Below the pieces are notes generated by a model. The model was not told where the DNA came from, made no database searches, and was given only the letters and a program-made list of their open reading frames with translations. Made by a program: the position numbers and the translations under genes. 64,000 nucleotides of DNA from an uncultured Bacteroidia bacterium (lineage in GTDB: Bacteria; Bacteroidota; Bacteroidia; NS11-12g; UBA9320), in assembly GCA_943789165.1 (NCBI GenBank), contig CALSTB010000001.1, positions 420,798 through 484,797 of the forward strand, written 5' to 3'. The first letter of the stretch is position 1; every line of letters begins with the position of its first letter. This document shows positions 55,001-63,917 of the stretch, piece by piece.

Positions 55001-58000
55001 GTGTTTGATCCAACTTCTGAGCAATCAAAGCTTGATTGACTTAATGTTCTAGTTGCTATCGTGCAGTTATCTGTTGAGCCTTTATCTACCTGCGTGGCTG
55101 TCACGCTTCCTGCTCCGCTTGCATCTAGGCTGACTGTTACATTTTGAGTAACTACCGTTGGCTTGATTACATCCTGGACCGTGATTACAGCACTCGCTGA
55201 ATCTACATTACCGTTTACATCAGTTACGATTAAGTAAATGGTGTTTGATCCAACTTCTGAGCAATCAAAGCTTGATTTACTGAGCGTTCTAGTTGCTATC
55301 GTGCAGTTATCTGTTGAGCCGTTGTCTACATCGGCGACAGTGATTGAACCACTACCACTGGCATCTAAGCTGACTGTAACTGCTTGCGTAAGGACCGTTG
55401 GTCTGATTACATCCTGTACCGTAATTACAGCACTAGCTGAATCTACATTACCGTTTACATCAGTTACGATTAAGTAAACTGTGTTAGCTCCTACCTCTGA
55501 GCAATCAAAACTTGACTTACTTAATGTTCTTGTTGCTATCGTGCAGTTATCTGTTGAGCCATTGTCTACATCGGCGACAGTGATTGAACCACTGCCACTG
55601 GCATCTAGGCTGACTGTTAAGTTCTGTGTTACTATTGTTGGTCTGATTGTATCTTGTACCGTGATTACAGCACTCGCTGAATCTACATTGCCGCTTACAT
55701 CAGTTACGATTAAGTAAATGGTGTTTGATCCTACCTCTGAACAATCAAAACTTGATTGACTTAATGTTCTAGTTGCTATCGTGCAGTTATCTGTTGAGCC
55801 GTTGTCTACATCGGCGACAGTGATTGAACCACTGCCACTGGCATCTAGGCTGACTGTTCCATTTTGAGTGACTACCGTTGGCTTGATTGTATCTTGTACC
55901 GTGATTACAGCACTCGCTGAATCTACATTACCGTTTACATCAGTTACGATTAAGTAAATGGTGTTTGATCCTACCTCTGAACAATCAAAACTTGACTTAC
56001 TTAATGTTCTAGTCGAGATAGTACAGTTATCTGTTGAGCCTTTATCTAATTGTGTAGCGGTCACGCTTACTGATCCGCTTGCATCTAGGCTGACCGTTAA
56101 GTTCTGCGTTATTACCGTATCCTTTACTGTGATTACAGCACTCGCTGAATCTACATTACCGTTTACATCGGTTACTCGTAGCCATATAGTATTCGTTCCT
56201 AACTCTGAGCAATCAAAACTTGATTTACTCAATGCTCTAGTTGCTATCGTGCAGTTATCTGTTGAGCCGTTATCTACTTGCGTAGCTGTCACGCTTCCTA
56301 CTCCGCTTGCATCTACGCTGACTGTTACATTTTGAGTAACTACCGTTGGCTTGATTACATCCTGTACCGTGATTACAGCAATGGCTGAATCTACATTACC
56401 GTTTACATCAGTTACGATTAAGTAAACTGTGTTAGCTCCTACCTCTGAACAATCAAAACTTGATTGACTGAGCGTTCTAGTTGCTATCGTGCAGTTATCT
56501 GTTGAGCCGTTGTCTACATCGGCGACAGTGATTGAACCACTGCCACTGGCATCTAGGCTGACTGTTACATTTTGAGTCACTACTGTTGGTTTGATTACAT
56601 CCTGTACCGTGATTACAGCACTGGCTGAATCTACATTACCGTTTACATCAGTTACGATTAAGTAAATGGTGTTTGATCCTACCTCTGAACAATCAAAGCT
56701 TGATTGACTTAATGTTCTAGTTGCTATCGTGCAGTTATCTGTTGAGCCTTTATCTACCTGCGTGGCTGTCACGCTTCCTGCTCCGCTTGCATCTAGGCTG
56801 ACTGTTACATTTTGAGTAACTACCGTTGGCTTGATTACATCCTGGACCGTGATTACGGCACTCGCTGAATCTACATTACCGTTTACATCAGTTACGATTA
56901 AGTAAATGGTGTTTGATCCAACTTCTGAGCAATCAAAGCTTGATTTACTGAGCGTTCTAGTTGCTATCGTGCAGTTATCTGTTGAGCCGTTGTCTACATC
57001 GGCGACAGTGATTGAACCATTACCACTGGCATCTAAGCTGACTGTTACATTTTGAGTAACTACCGTTGGCTTGATTACATCCTGGACCGTGATTACAGCA
57101 CTCGCTGAATCTACATTACCGTTTACATCAGTTACGATTAAGTAAATGGTGTTTAATCCTACCTCTGAACAATCAAAACTTGACTTACTTAATGTTCTAG
57201 TTATGATAGTACAGTTATCTGTTGAGCTGTTGTCTACTTGCGTAGCTGTCACGCTTCCTACTCCGCTTGCATCTAAGCTGACCGTTAAGTTCTGAGTCAC
57301 TACCGTTGGTCTGATGATATCAATAGTCAAGCTAAGCGTAACGATACTATCGCACCCAGCTGCATTTACAAAGGTGTCGGTAGCTGTATTGTTACTGCTC
57401 GTATACGTTATGCCATCAGTCCAGGTGTAAGGTACGCAAGAGGTGATGGTGTCTTTAGAGTAAGTGGTGATGCATAATGAGTATACGCTTAGATGTCCAG
57501 CATTTGAACCATTGCCGTCGTTGCCGTATGCTCCAATAGCCACGGTACTCCCATCGCTACTTAGTGAGACAGAGTATCCAGATTGATCACTTGCTGCTTC
57601 TCCATCGATATCTGAGCCTTGTTGTGTCCAGGTGCCGCTTGAGTCTTTATATATCCGTACATGTCCAGCATTTGAACCATTGCCGTCGTTGCCGTATGCT
57701 CCAATAGCCACGGTACTCCCATCGCTACTTAGTGAGACAGACAATCCAGAATTATCATCTGCTGCTTCTCCATCGATATCTGAGCCTTGTTGTGTCCATG
57801 TGCCGCTTATGTTTTTATATATCCGTACATGTCCAGCATTTGTTCCATTGCCGTCGTTACGATATGCTCCAATAGCCACTGTACTCCCATCGCTGCTTTG
57901 TGAGACAGACCCTCCAGAGTAATCACCCGCTGCTTCTCCATCGATATCTGAGCCTTGTTGTGTCCATGTGCCGCTTATGTTTTTATATATCCGTACATGT

Positions 58001-58710
58001 CCAGCATTTGTTCCATTGCCGTCGTTTGCATAGGCTCCAATAGCCACGGTACTCCCATCGCTGCTTAGTGAGACAGACCCTCCAGATAAATCACCTGCTG
58101 CTTCTCCATCGATATCTGAGCCTTGTTGTGTCCAGGTGCCGCTTATGTTTTTATAGATCCGTACATGTCCAGCATTTGTTCCATTGCCGTCGTTATAGGA
58201 TGCTCCAATAGCCACGGTACTCCCATCGCTACTTAGTGAGACAGAGTATCCAGATTGATCATATGCTGCTTCTCCATCGATATCTGAGCCTTGTTGTGTC
58301 CAGGTGCCGCTTATGTTTTTATAGATCCGTACATGTCCAGCATTTGTTCCATTGCCGTCGTTACGATAAGCTCCAATAGCCACGGTACTCCCATCGCTGC
58401 TTAATGAGACAGACCCTCCAGATTGATCACCTGCTGCTTCTCCATCGATGTCTGAGCCTTGTTGTGTCCATGTGCCACTTATGTTTTTATAGATCCGCAC
58501 ATGTCCAGCATATGAACCATTGCCGTCGTTTAGCCATGCTCCAATAGCCACGGTACTCCCATCGCTGCTTAGCGAGACAGAGACTCCAGAGTAATCACCT
58601 GCTGCTTCTCCATCGATATCTGAACCTTGTTGTGTCCAGGATTGAGCGTTAGTATTTATTACTCCAAAAAAGCCGAGCGTTAGTATTAAAAATAAGTTTC
58701 GTTTTTTCAT
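52069..58710 (-). CDS. Giant FG-GAP/HYR-repeat surface protein with T9SS type A tail
   Basis: 2213 residues. Signal peptide 1-22, then seven ~60-residue FG-GAP-like propeller repeats (about 24-410: WTQQGSDIDGEAAGD, SVSLSSDGSTVAIGA, GHVRIYKN). A Cys repeat (CVPYTWTDG ... CDSIVTLSLTI) links to eighteen ~80-residue HYR-like Ig repeats (VTVSLDASGxGSIT, DNCTIATRTLS, SSFDCSEVG, VYLIVTDVNGNVDSASAVIT) and one divergent HYR domain (FGYCDAVVTYDAPTGDDNCS). The end (IKVFPNPNSGIFFVQFDD ... LPSGVYSLRV) is a T9SS type A signal. Probable surface stalk or adhesin; the propeller may be the binding head. Confidence 0.92.
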   Translation of the reverse strand: MKKRNLFLILTLGFFGVINTNAQSWTQQGSDIDGEAAGDYSGVSVSLSSDGSTVAIGAWLNDGNGSYAGHVRIYKNISGTWTQQGSDIDGEAAGDQSGGSVSLSSDGSTVAIGAYRNDGNGTNAGHVRIYKNISGTWTQQGSDIDGEAAYDQSGYSVSLSSDGSTVAIGASYNDGNGTNAGHVRIYKNISGTWTQQGSDIDGEAAGDLSGGSVSLSSDGSTVAIGAYANDGNGTNAGHVRIYKNISGTWTQQGSDIDGEAAGDYSGGSVSQSSDGSTVAIGAYRNDGNGTNAGHVRIYKNISGTWTQQGSDIDGEAADDNSGLSVSLSSDGSTVAIGAYGNDGNGSNAGHVRIYKDSSGTWTQQGSDIDGEAASDQSGYSVSLSSDGSTVAIGAYGNDGNGSNAGHLSVYSLCITTYSKDTITSCVPYTWTDGITYTSSNNTATDTFVNAAGCDSIVTLSLTIDIIRPTVVTQNLTVSLDASGVGSVTATQVDNSSTDNCTIITRTLSKSSFDCSEVGLNTIYLIVTDVNGNVDSASAVITVQDVIKPTVVTQNVTVSLDASGNGSITVADVDNGSTDNCTIATRTLSKSSFDCSEVGSNTIYLIVTDVNGNVDSASAVITVQDVIKPTVVTQNVTVSLDASGAGSVTATQVDKGSTDNCTIATRTLSQSSFDCSEVGSNTIYLIVTDVNGNVDSASAVITVQDVIKPTVVTQNVTVSLDASGSGSITVADVDNGSTDNCTIATRTLSQSSFDCSEVGANTVYLIVTDVNGNVDSAIAVITVQDVIKPTVVTQNVTVSVDASGVGSVTATQVDNGSTDNCTIATRALSKSSFDCSELGTNTIWLRVTDVNGNVDSASAVITVKDTVITQNLTVSLDASGSVSVTATQLDKGSTDNCTISTRTLSKSSFDCSEVGSNTIYLIVTDVNGNVDSASAVITVQDTIKPTVVTQNGTVSLDASGSGSITVADVDNGSTDNCTIATRTLSQSSFDCSEVGSNTIYLIVTDVSGNVDSASAVITVQDTIRPTIVTQNLTVSLDASGSGSITVADVDNGSTDNCTIATRTLSKSSFDCSEVGANTVYLIVTDVNGNVDSASAVITVQDVIRPTVLTQAVTVSLDASGSGSITVADVDNGSTDNCTIATRTLSKSSFDCSEVGSNTIYLIVTDVNGNVDSASAVITVQDVIKPTVVTQNVTVSLDASGAGSVTATQVDKGSTDNCTIATRTLSQSSFDCSEVGSNTIYLIVTDVNGNVDSASAVITVQDVIKPTVVTQNVTVSLDASGSGSITVADVDNGSTDNCTIATRTLSQSSFDCSEVGANTVYLIVTDVNGNVDSAIAVITVQDTIRPTIVTQNLTVSLDASGSGSITVADVDNGSTDNCTIATRTLSQSSFDCSEVGSNTIYLIVTDVSGNVDSASAVITVQDLIKPTVVTQNLTVSLDASGAGSVTATQVDNGSTDNCTIVSRTLSKSSFDCSNVGTNTVYLIVTDVNGNVDSASAVITVQDTIKPTVVTQNVTVSLDASGSGSITVADLDNGSTDNCTIATRTLSQSSFDCSELGSNTIYLIVTDVNGNVDSASAVITVQDVIRPTVVTQNVTVRLDASGNGSITAAQVDKGSTDNCTIASRTLSKSSFDCSNVGTNTVYLIVTDVNGNVDSASAVITVQDVNRPTVVTQNVTVRLDASGNGSITAAQVDKGSTDNCTIASRTLSKSSFDCSNVGTNTVYLIVTDVNGNVDSASAVITVQDVIRPTVVTQNVTVSLDASGNVSITAAQVDNGSTDNCTIASRTLSKSSFDCSKIGANTVYLIVTDVNGNLDLASAVITVQDTIKPTLLTQNVTVSLDASGAGSVTVTDIDNGSTDNCTIATRTLSQSSFDCSDVGANTVYLIVTDVNGNVDSASVVITVQDTINPTFIDYPRDMAFGYCDAVVTYDAPTGDDNCSYTITQTAGLASGEIFPVGLTKNKFLIQDPSGNQDSISFTVAISRKYLPFEMEDTTLCKNHKWLDLSKETSSIIFDGKGVMNDGITFNPLEGDVGFNTVNVTFTDSMGCVTAGSFTILLLDVPQTPEIARMSSSEIQVKNGLFDSYQWYLDGNPISEATTQKYRALQLGEYMVEVGNAQGCFAASVIYTFGYEYESADILSEENIKVFPNPNSGIFFVQFDDGQAVHQLELINNLGAVVFRKETQKDVQRVDANYLPSGVYSLRVSSATTSTTFQLIITK
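52985..57320 (-). repeat. Eighteen tandem 240-base HYR repeats
   Basis: Units of 240 bases are nearly identical, with one unit shortened by about 12 bases near 56120 (TVITQN instead of IKPTVVTQN). Variants such as ITVADVDNG and VTATQVDKG alternate in higher-order order, showing block duplication. Confidence 0.92.
57475..58640 (-). repeat. Seven tandem 180-base FG-GAP-like repeats
   Basis: Each unit encodes WTQQGSDIDGEAA, SLSSDGSTVAIGA and NDGNGTNAGHVRIYK. Seven repeats fit one complete beta-propeller. Confidence 0.9.
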
Positions 58711-58829
58711 TTATATTTTCTGAATAAAAGTATTTATTCTACACGAATGTACCTATAATTTTAAAAATGCAGATTGACTACATTTGAGTCTTTAGCTACT
58801 TAATAAATGTCTAATTTACTTACTTTTGA

Positions 58830-59391
58830 TGTAAGTCTTCAAACTAATGTTCACCAGAAATAGTGTAAATTAAGTCATAAATTTAATCTTTGCAACAGGT
58901 GTTGCTTTCTTCTTTTTTTCATTGTTCTTAGTTTAATTAAATGTCGTTGTTCGAGTATTTCTTGGCCGCGTCCAAAATACACGTCTGATGGCGTTAGATT
59001 TTGTAAAGATTCGTGATATCGTTCGTTGTTGTAATACTCTATAAATTCTTCAAGTCTATTAATTAGATCACCTGGTAAATAGTAGTTTTCAAGTTTTACC
59101 ACATTCTTCATGGATCTATGATAACGTTCAATCTTTCCTTGAGTCTGGGGGTGAAGAGGCCTACCTCGAACGTGTTTCATATTTTGGATCTGTAGGTAAT
59201 TGGCAAGTTCTAGTGATATGTAACATGATCCATTGTCCGAAAGAAGTTTAGGCCTTCTGTTCTCTGGAACGTCCGAAGCAAGTAAGGCTTCATTTAAGGT
59301 AGCTTTAACGTCTTCTGCCTTCATAGAGGAACACAGCTTCCAGTTGACAATAAATCGGCTGTAATCGTCTAGAACTGTAGAGAGGTAATAC
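58830..59391 (-). mobile_element. IS3 remnant, chimeric
   Basis: Starts with the same terminal repeat as copy 2 (TGTAAGTCTTCAAAC at 58830) and holds the OrfB 3' part. It is cut at about 59391, losing the other half. Confidence 0.85.
58875..59391 (-). pseudogene. IS3 OrfB C-terminal fragment, mosaic of two IS types
   Basis: The frame runs from YYLSTVLDDYSRFIVNWKLC to the stop at 58875. Upstream of about residue VVKL it resembles IS3 copy 1 (MKAEDVKATLNEALLASDVP, HVRGRPLHPQTQGKIERYHR). Downstream it is nearly identical to copy 2 (ENYYLPGDLINRLEEF, HLLQRLNL). It lacks the HTH and first catalytic Asp. Confidence 0.85.
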
Positions 59392-60012
59392 CTATTATCA
59401 AGGTGATCGAATAAAAAAAGCGAGTGTAATTTCTAAATCGATAAATTAACCAACTACAATATAGTTCCAACCTGCTTTACTTGTTATTTTATTTCATCAG
59501 AGAACTGATCCGACGTGACAACAGAATCAATACCAGAGTCGAAATGCAATTGGTAGGGGGCATCTAGAAGTTTGATACCTTAGGGGTTGAAACCAAGCGA
59601 TACACTTTATCTTTTGTTGTCAAGTTTTGAAATAGAGCGGTAGGGGGCTATCTCAGACGTTTGAGGGATATCATCAGAAACGCAGTAATCCAAACTTTAC
59701 GCACGTGCAACTTGTAGACATTTGAAATATGGGTAAAAGAGGGACAAGACCACAACCATATGGCTACACCAACATTCTGAGCAAAGGCTTTGGATAGGAA
59801 GCCGATATTTTAAAATGGGTACGGGGGTGTTAAATAAGAAAGGTAGTTCGGGTTTTTTTGGCGTTTTATCTGATGATGATGTAGTTGATTAGAATTGAGA
59901 TGCGATTCCTTGCAAAACCAAAAGACTATCGCCAAACGCAAATAGCTTCTTTACTTCAAATTAGTAGCTCAAAAAATGGGTTTAATGTTTCCTATGTGTT
60001 TCTAGACCCCAA
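59392..60012. other. Gene-free stretch before tRNA-Glu
   Basis: No gene is supported. A fourth copy of the AAACCAAGC repeat lies at 59589-59640 (followed by GTCAAGTTTTGAAATAGAGC as in the 27949 copy). Two tiny frames (GKRGTRPQPYGYTNILSKGF before a stop, then GTGVLNKKGSSGFFG at 59815) are too short and unsupported to call. Confidence 0.5.
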
Positions 60013-60057
60013 TAAAAAACCCTACAAACATTTGAAAATCAAACAGTTGCAGGGTTT
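60013..60057 (-). terminator. Terminator of tRNA-Glu
   Basis: On the minus strand AAACCCTGCAA and TTGTAGGGTTT form a long stem with internal mismatches and end in a T-run. Confidence 0.7.
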
Positions 60058-60064
60058 AATGGTG

Positions 60065-60136
60065 TAGCCCCTAGGGGAATCGAACCCCTCTTTCCAGGAT
60101 GAAAACCTGGCGTCCTAACCGATAGACGAAGGGGCC
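60065..60136 (-). tRNA. tRNA-Glu (anticodon TTC)
   Basis: A 72-base cloverleaf: acceptor GGCCCCT / AGGGGCT plus discriminator A, D-arm GTCTATCGGTTAGGAC, anticodon arm CCAGG-TTTTCAT-CCTGG with anticodon TTC, T-arm GAGGGGTTCGATTCCCCT. Confidence 0.97.
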
Positions 60137-60259
60137 AAGTCTCTGACAAAACAGTGTAAACACAATTCGAATAATTCAGAATCAGTGTCTACCTCTGATT
60201 TTCAAAGGTGCAAAGGAATAAATATTTCCATAATTCAACAACTAATTTTTTAAAAATTT

Positions 60260-60267
60260 TACCTTTG
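60260..60267 (+). promoter_or_regulatory. -7 promoter box TACCTTTG for gap
   Basis: An exact TAnnTTTG box 37 bases before the gap ATG, preceded by an AT-rich stretch. Confidence 0.65.
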
Positions 60268-60304
60268 CACCCACTTCTAAAACAAACACAAAAAATATTC
60301 AAAA

Positions 60305-61288
60305 ATGAAAGTAGCAATTAATGGTTTTGGACGAATAGGTCGTTTGGCCTTCAAATGTCTTTTAGAGAAAGAAAACGTTGAAGTCGTTGCAATTAATGAC
60401 CTTACCAATAACGCCACCTTAGCTCATTTGTTAAAGTACGATTCAGTACAAGGAAAATTCAATGGTACTGTTGAATCAAACGATGATTTCTTGATTGTAA
60501 ACGGAAAGCAAATACGTGCTACTGCAGAACGTAATCCAGAAAACTTGCCTTGGGCAGAAATGGGTATAGACGTTGTTTTAGAGAGTACTGGTTTCTTTAG
60601 AGATCCAGCGGGTGCTGGGAAACACATTACTGCTGGTGCTAAAAAAGTAGTTATTTCGGCGCCTGCTTCAGGTGACATTAAAACGGTTGTTTTAGGAGTA
60701 AATGATGACACCATGACTGGCGATGAGACAATCTTATCCAATGCAAGTTGTACTACAAACTGCCTTGCACCAATGGTAAAAGTATTAGACGACTTATATG
60801 GCGTTGAAAGTGGGTTTATGACTACCGTGCATGCCTACACTTCTGACCAAAGATTACAAGATGCGCCTCACTCAGATTTGAGAAGAGCAAGAGCAGCATC
60901 TGTTTCTATCATTCCTACTAGTACGGGTGCAGCCAAAGCGGTTGGATTGGTTTTACCACACCTTGCAGGTAAATTGAACGGTAACTCACTACGCGTGCCA
61001 ATTCCTACTGGAAGTGCAACTGACTTTGTAGTTACGCTTAACAAAGACGTAACGAAAGAAGAAGTAAATGCGGCGTTTAAAAAAGCTTCAGAAAACGAGT
61101 TAAAAGGGATTCTTGAATATACAGAAGACCCGATCGTTTCAATCGATATCGTTGGAAACCCACATTCTTGTATTTTCGATGCCTTAACTACAATGGTTCA
61201 AGGTAATACGGTAAAAATTATGGGCTGGTACGACAATGAAGCTGGTTACTCAAATAGAGCAGCTGATTTGATTTCGAGAATCGGATAA
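60305..61288 (+). CDS. gap: Glyceraldehyde-3-phosphate dehydrogenase, type I
   Basis: 327 residues, complete. Rossmann motif NGFGRIGR at 6-13, catalytic Cys150 in [38 protein letters not shown], and the C-terminal [16 protein letters not shown]. It oxidises glyceraldehyde-3-phosphate to 1,3-bisphosphoglycerate with NAD in glycolysis. It has its own promoter box and terminator. Confidence 0.98.
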   Translation: MKVAINGFGRIGRLAFKCLLEKENVEVVAINDLTNNATLAHLLKYDSVQGKFNGTVESNDDFLIVNGKQIRATAERNPENLPWAEMGIDVVLESTGFFRDPAGAGKHITAGAKKVVISAPASGDIKTVVLGVNDDTMTGDETILSNASCTTNCLAPMVKVLDDLYGVESGFMTTVHAYTSDQRLQDAPHSDLRRARAASVSIIPTSTGAAKAVGLVLPHLAGKLNGNSLRVPIPTGSATDFVVTLNKDVTKEEVNAAFKKASENELKGILEYTEDPIVSIDIVGNPHSCIFDALTTMVQGNTVKIMGWYDNEAGYSNRAADLISRIG

Positions 61289-61307
61289 GAATCAAAGCAT
61301 TTAATTT

Positions 61308-61340
61308 AAAGTGCTGTACGAAATGTGCAGCACTTTTTTT
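61308..61340 (+). terminator. Terminator of gap
   Basis: Stem AAAGTGCTG (61308-61316) / CAGCACTTT (61328-61336) followed by T residues. Confidence 0.9.
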
Positions 61341-61396
61341 TGGCTTTGTTTTACGTCAATGTGTGCAGCCTTATACTAAATCGCGTATATTTCAGC

Positions 61397-62668
61397 GTGT
61401 TACAAAAATTAAAAGCATTAGGCCCAGGATTGTTGTATGCCGGTGCGGCCGTTGGGGTCTCTCACATCGTGCAATCAACAAAGGCTGGCGCAGAATATGG
61501 ATATGTGCTCATTATCGGGATAGTTCTTGCGCATATTTTTAAATACCCATTCTTTGAGCTAGGACCCAAATACACCCAATCAACTGGGAAAAACTTGTTG
61601 CATGGTTATGCCAAAATTGGGAAGTGGGCTTTGGCCATTGTTGCCATATTAACGGTGGCCACGATGTTTACGATTCAAGCTGCAGTCACCATTGTTACCG
61701 CCGGATTGGCGATAAAGATTTCCGGTTTGAATCTCTCTCCTGTGGCAATGAGTGCCATTTTACTCACGGTGTGCTTAATCATCAGTGCAGTTGGACGATA
61801 TGCAGTGCTAGACAAGCTCATGAAAGTAATTATGATTACGCTGGCTGTTACAACTATCGTTGCGGTATGCTCGTCTTTCTTCTATTCGATACCGTCCAGT
61901 ACCTATACACCTGGTAAGATTTTTAATCTATTTGACTCATTTGACTTGATGTTTCTCATTGCATTTTTAGGTTGGATGCCGGCGCCTTTGGATATTTCCA
62001 TTTGGCATTCGATTTGGAGCGAGGAAAAAATGGAGCAAAATAACCAAAGCGAAGCGAGCCAATCGTTGTTCGATTTTAAAGTTGGCTTTTGGGGAACAGC
62101 ACTATTGGGTATAGGTTTCTTAGTTTTGGGGGCCAATGTTATTTATGGTTCTGGCACCGAGCTAGCCTCCGGAGGTGTGGCATACGCCCAACAATTAATC
62201 GACATATACGTATCAAGTATTGGTGGTTGGTCGTACTGGATTATTGCCATAGCCGCATTTACAACCATGTTTAGCACAACACTTACATGCCTGGATGCAA
62301 TGCCTCGTGTACTAACAAAAATTGGTACAATGTGGCGCTTACAAAATACTCAATCTACCCTGGGTGCAAATGAAATAGTTGACAAAAAGCCAAGTGATAG
62401 AAGACCTAGGATTATGTGGCTGTTTGTTATTGCAACGGGAGCCTTGGTAGTTCTACAGTTTTTTATAACAGATATGAAACAAATGGTAAATGTAGCTACC
62501 AGTTTTTCCTTTCTCACAGCACCAATCTTGGCGATTCTGGGAATAATTGTTGTAAAGCGTCAACTGCCTGTTAACTTTTGGTCTAAAGGCAAGTATACCA
62601 TCGCTTATTTGGGGGTGGCATTTTTGGTTATCCTTGGCGCAATTTATATTCGTTTAGTTATTGCATAA
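61397..62668 (+). CDS. Nramp-family divalent metal transporter-like protein
   Basis: 423 residues from the GTG at 61397. The earlier in-frame start at 61325 lies in the gap terminator and is unlikely. About eleven membrane helices. LQKLKALGPGLLYAGAAVGV matches the first helix region of Nramp transporters, though the DPGN motif there is replaced by GVSHIVQSTKAGAEYG. The usual helix-6 MPH-type motif appears as LGWMPAPLDISIW. Both substitutions suggest a subfamily with altered substrate. It ends just before yqgE. Confidence 0.8.
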   Translation: MLQKLKALGPGLLYAGAAVGVSHIVQSTKAGAEYGYVLIIGIVLAHIFKYPFFELGPKYTQSTGKNLLHGYAKIGKWALAIVAILTVATMFTIQAAVTIVTAGLAIKISGLNLSPVAMSAILLTVCLIISAVGRYAVLDKLMKVIMITLAVTTIVAVCSSFFYSIPSSTYTPGKIFNLFDSFDLMFLIAFLGWMPAPLDISIWHSIWSEEKMEQNNQSEASQSLFDFKVGFWGTALLGIGFLVLGANVIYGSGTELASGGVAYAQQLIDIYVSSIGGWSYWIIAIAAFTTMFSTTLTCLDAMPRVLTKIGTMWRLQNTQSTLGANEIVDKKPSDRRPRIMWLFVIATGALVVLQFFITDMKQMVNVATSFSFLTAPILAILGIIVVKRQLPVNFWSKGKYTIAYLGVAFLVILGAIYIRLVIA

Positions 62669-62669
62669 C

Positions 62670-63224
62670 ATGGATATAGCAGCTGGTAAAATATTAATTT
62701 CAGATCCTTTTTTACAAGACCCCAACTTTGCGCGCAGCATCGTACTGATAACACAACACAATGACGAAGGAAGTTTCGGATTTGTTTTGAATAACAGCAT
62801 CGATTTGTCCATACATGAAGCGTTGAAAGACGACAAACTGCCGAATTATAACCTGTATCAAGGCGGCCCAGTTGAGATTAATACCTTGCACTTTCTGCAC
62901 AGTTTAGGAGCAGTAATAGAACCGTCAAAGGAAGTAATGCCTGGTGTTTGGTGGGGTGCTGATTTTGATAAGGCCCTTGAGATTTTAAGGAAATCCCCGG
63001 ATATGATGTCCAACTTTGTTTTTTTCATGGGATATTCTGGATGGGCTGCAGGCCAATTGGCCGACGAACTGGAAGAGGAAGCCTGGATTGTTTCTGATAT
63101 TGGCAGTAAAATGGTGTTTAGTCATGAGGTAGATGCACATGACCTTTGGAAGATGGCAATGAAAAACCTAGGGGGTAAATATGCGGTTTTAGCCGACAGC
63201 CCAACGGACCCAAGTTTGAATTAA
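62670..63224 (+). CDS. YqgE/AlgH family protein
   Basis: 184 residues from the ATG at 62670, one base after the upstream stop. GKILISDPFLQDPNFARSIV, GSFGFVLNNSI, YQGGPVEINTLHFLHSLG and FFMGYSGWAAGQLADELEEE are the hallmarks of the UPF0301/AlgH fold. Function in most bacteria is unknown; alginate regulation was proposed in Pseudomonas. Confidence 0.93.
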   Translation: MDIAAGKILISDPFLQDPNFARSIVLITQHNDEGSFGFVLNNSIDLSIHEALKDDKLPNYNLYQGGPVEINTLHFLHSLGAVIEPSKEVMPGVWWGADFDKALEILRKSPDMMSNFVFFMGYSGWAAGQLADELEEEAWIVSDIGSKMVFSHEVDAHDLWKMAMKNLGGKYAVLADSPTDPSLN

Positions 63225-63240
63225 AACGACCTTGTTTTAC

Positions 63241-63917
63241 CTAATGACAACATTCGACTTCACCTGTTTCAGGGGCAATGTTAGGACTTAGGTAGGGTAT
63301 GTTTAAGCCAGACCCACGAATTACAAGCAAGAGGCCAATCAGTATCATAGAATAGTTCACGTATTTATTAACGTTTTTAAAGAACGAAAATTTAAGCTTT
63401 TTGCCTAGGTAAGAACCTACGAGAAATAATGGTAAGGTACCTATTCCGAAGAATAGCATAAATATAAGACTCTGTGTTACGTTTGGTTGACTAATCGAAA
63501 CTGCCGCAGCGGCGTAACTCAAACCACAGGGAAGAAGGCCGTTTAAAAACCCAACAATTGGAAGACTATTTTTTCTACCATAATTACGACTCATTGCAGT
63601 TGATAATTTCGTAGAAATCCATGGCATTATTTGTTTTAAACCCGGTATGTGGTGCTTGAAAACAAACAACAACAACAAGATACCTGAGACCAATGCAATG
63701 TATTGCTGTAAATCAAACAACTGAACGGGTACTTGAACCAAGCTAAATGCTAAGCCTAGAGCCAAATAACCGGTAATTCTTCCGAAGTGATAAATTATAA
63801 TTTGTGGGTTTAAACCTGAATATTCCAGTTCGTTTGAACGGAAAAAACCAACGGACCACACATGGCCGCGCAATGCAACGATCCACCTAAACCTAGAAGT
63901 AGTGCCGCCCAAATCAT
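63241..63917 (-). pseudogene. TauE/SafE-family membrane protein with apparent frameshift
   Basis: From the ATG at 63917 the start reads MIWAALLLGLGGSLHCAAMC then GPLVFSV, the expected SLHCxxMCGP opening of the TauE/SafE-type proteins found beside cbb3-oxidase genes, but it stops near 63810. The body continues in the next frame (NPQIIIYHFGRITGYLALGL, FLNGLLPCGLSYAAAAVSIS) to VECCH at 63241. One missing G in a GGG run near 63808 would restore it. May be a sequencing error or true decay. Probable role in copper handling or cytochrome oxidase maturation. Confidence 0.75.

Noticed and set aside
53800..56335. Several plus-strand frames opposite the HYR repeats
   Set aside because: They are periodic antisense shadows of the repeat array and have no start context of their own.
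59885..60067. 60-residue frame before tRNA-Glu
   Set aside because: Its end is the tRNA terminator hairpin and its beginning has no coding signal or start context.
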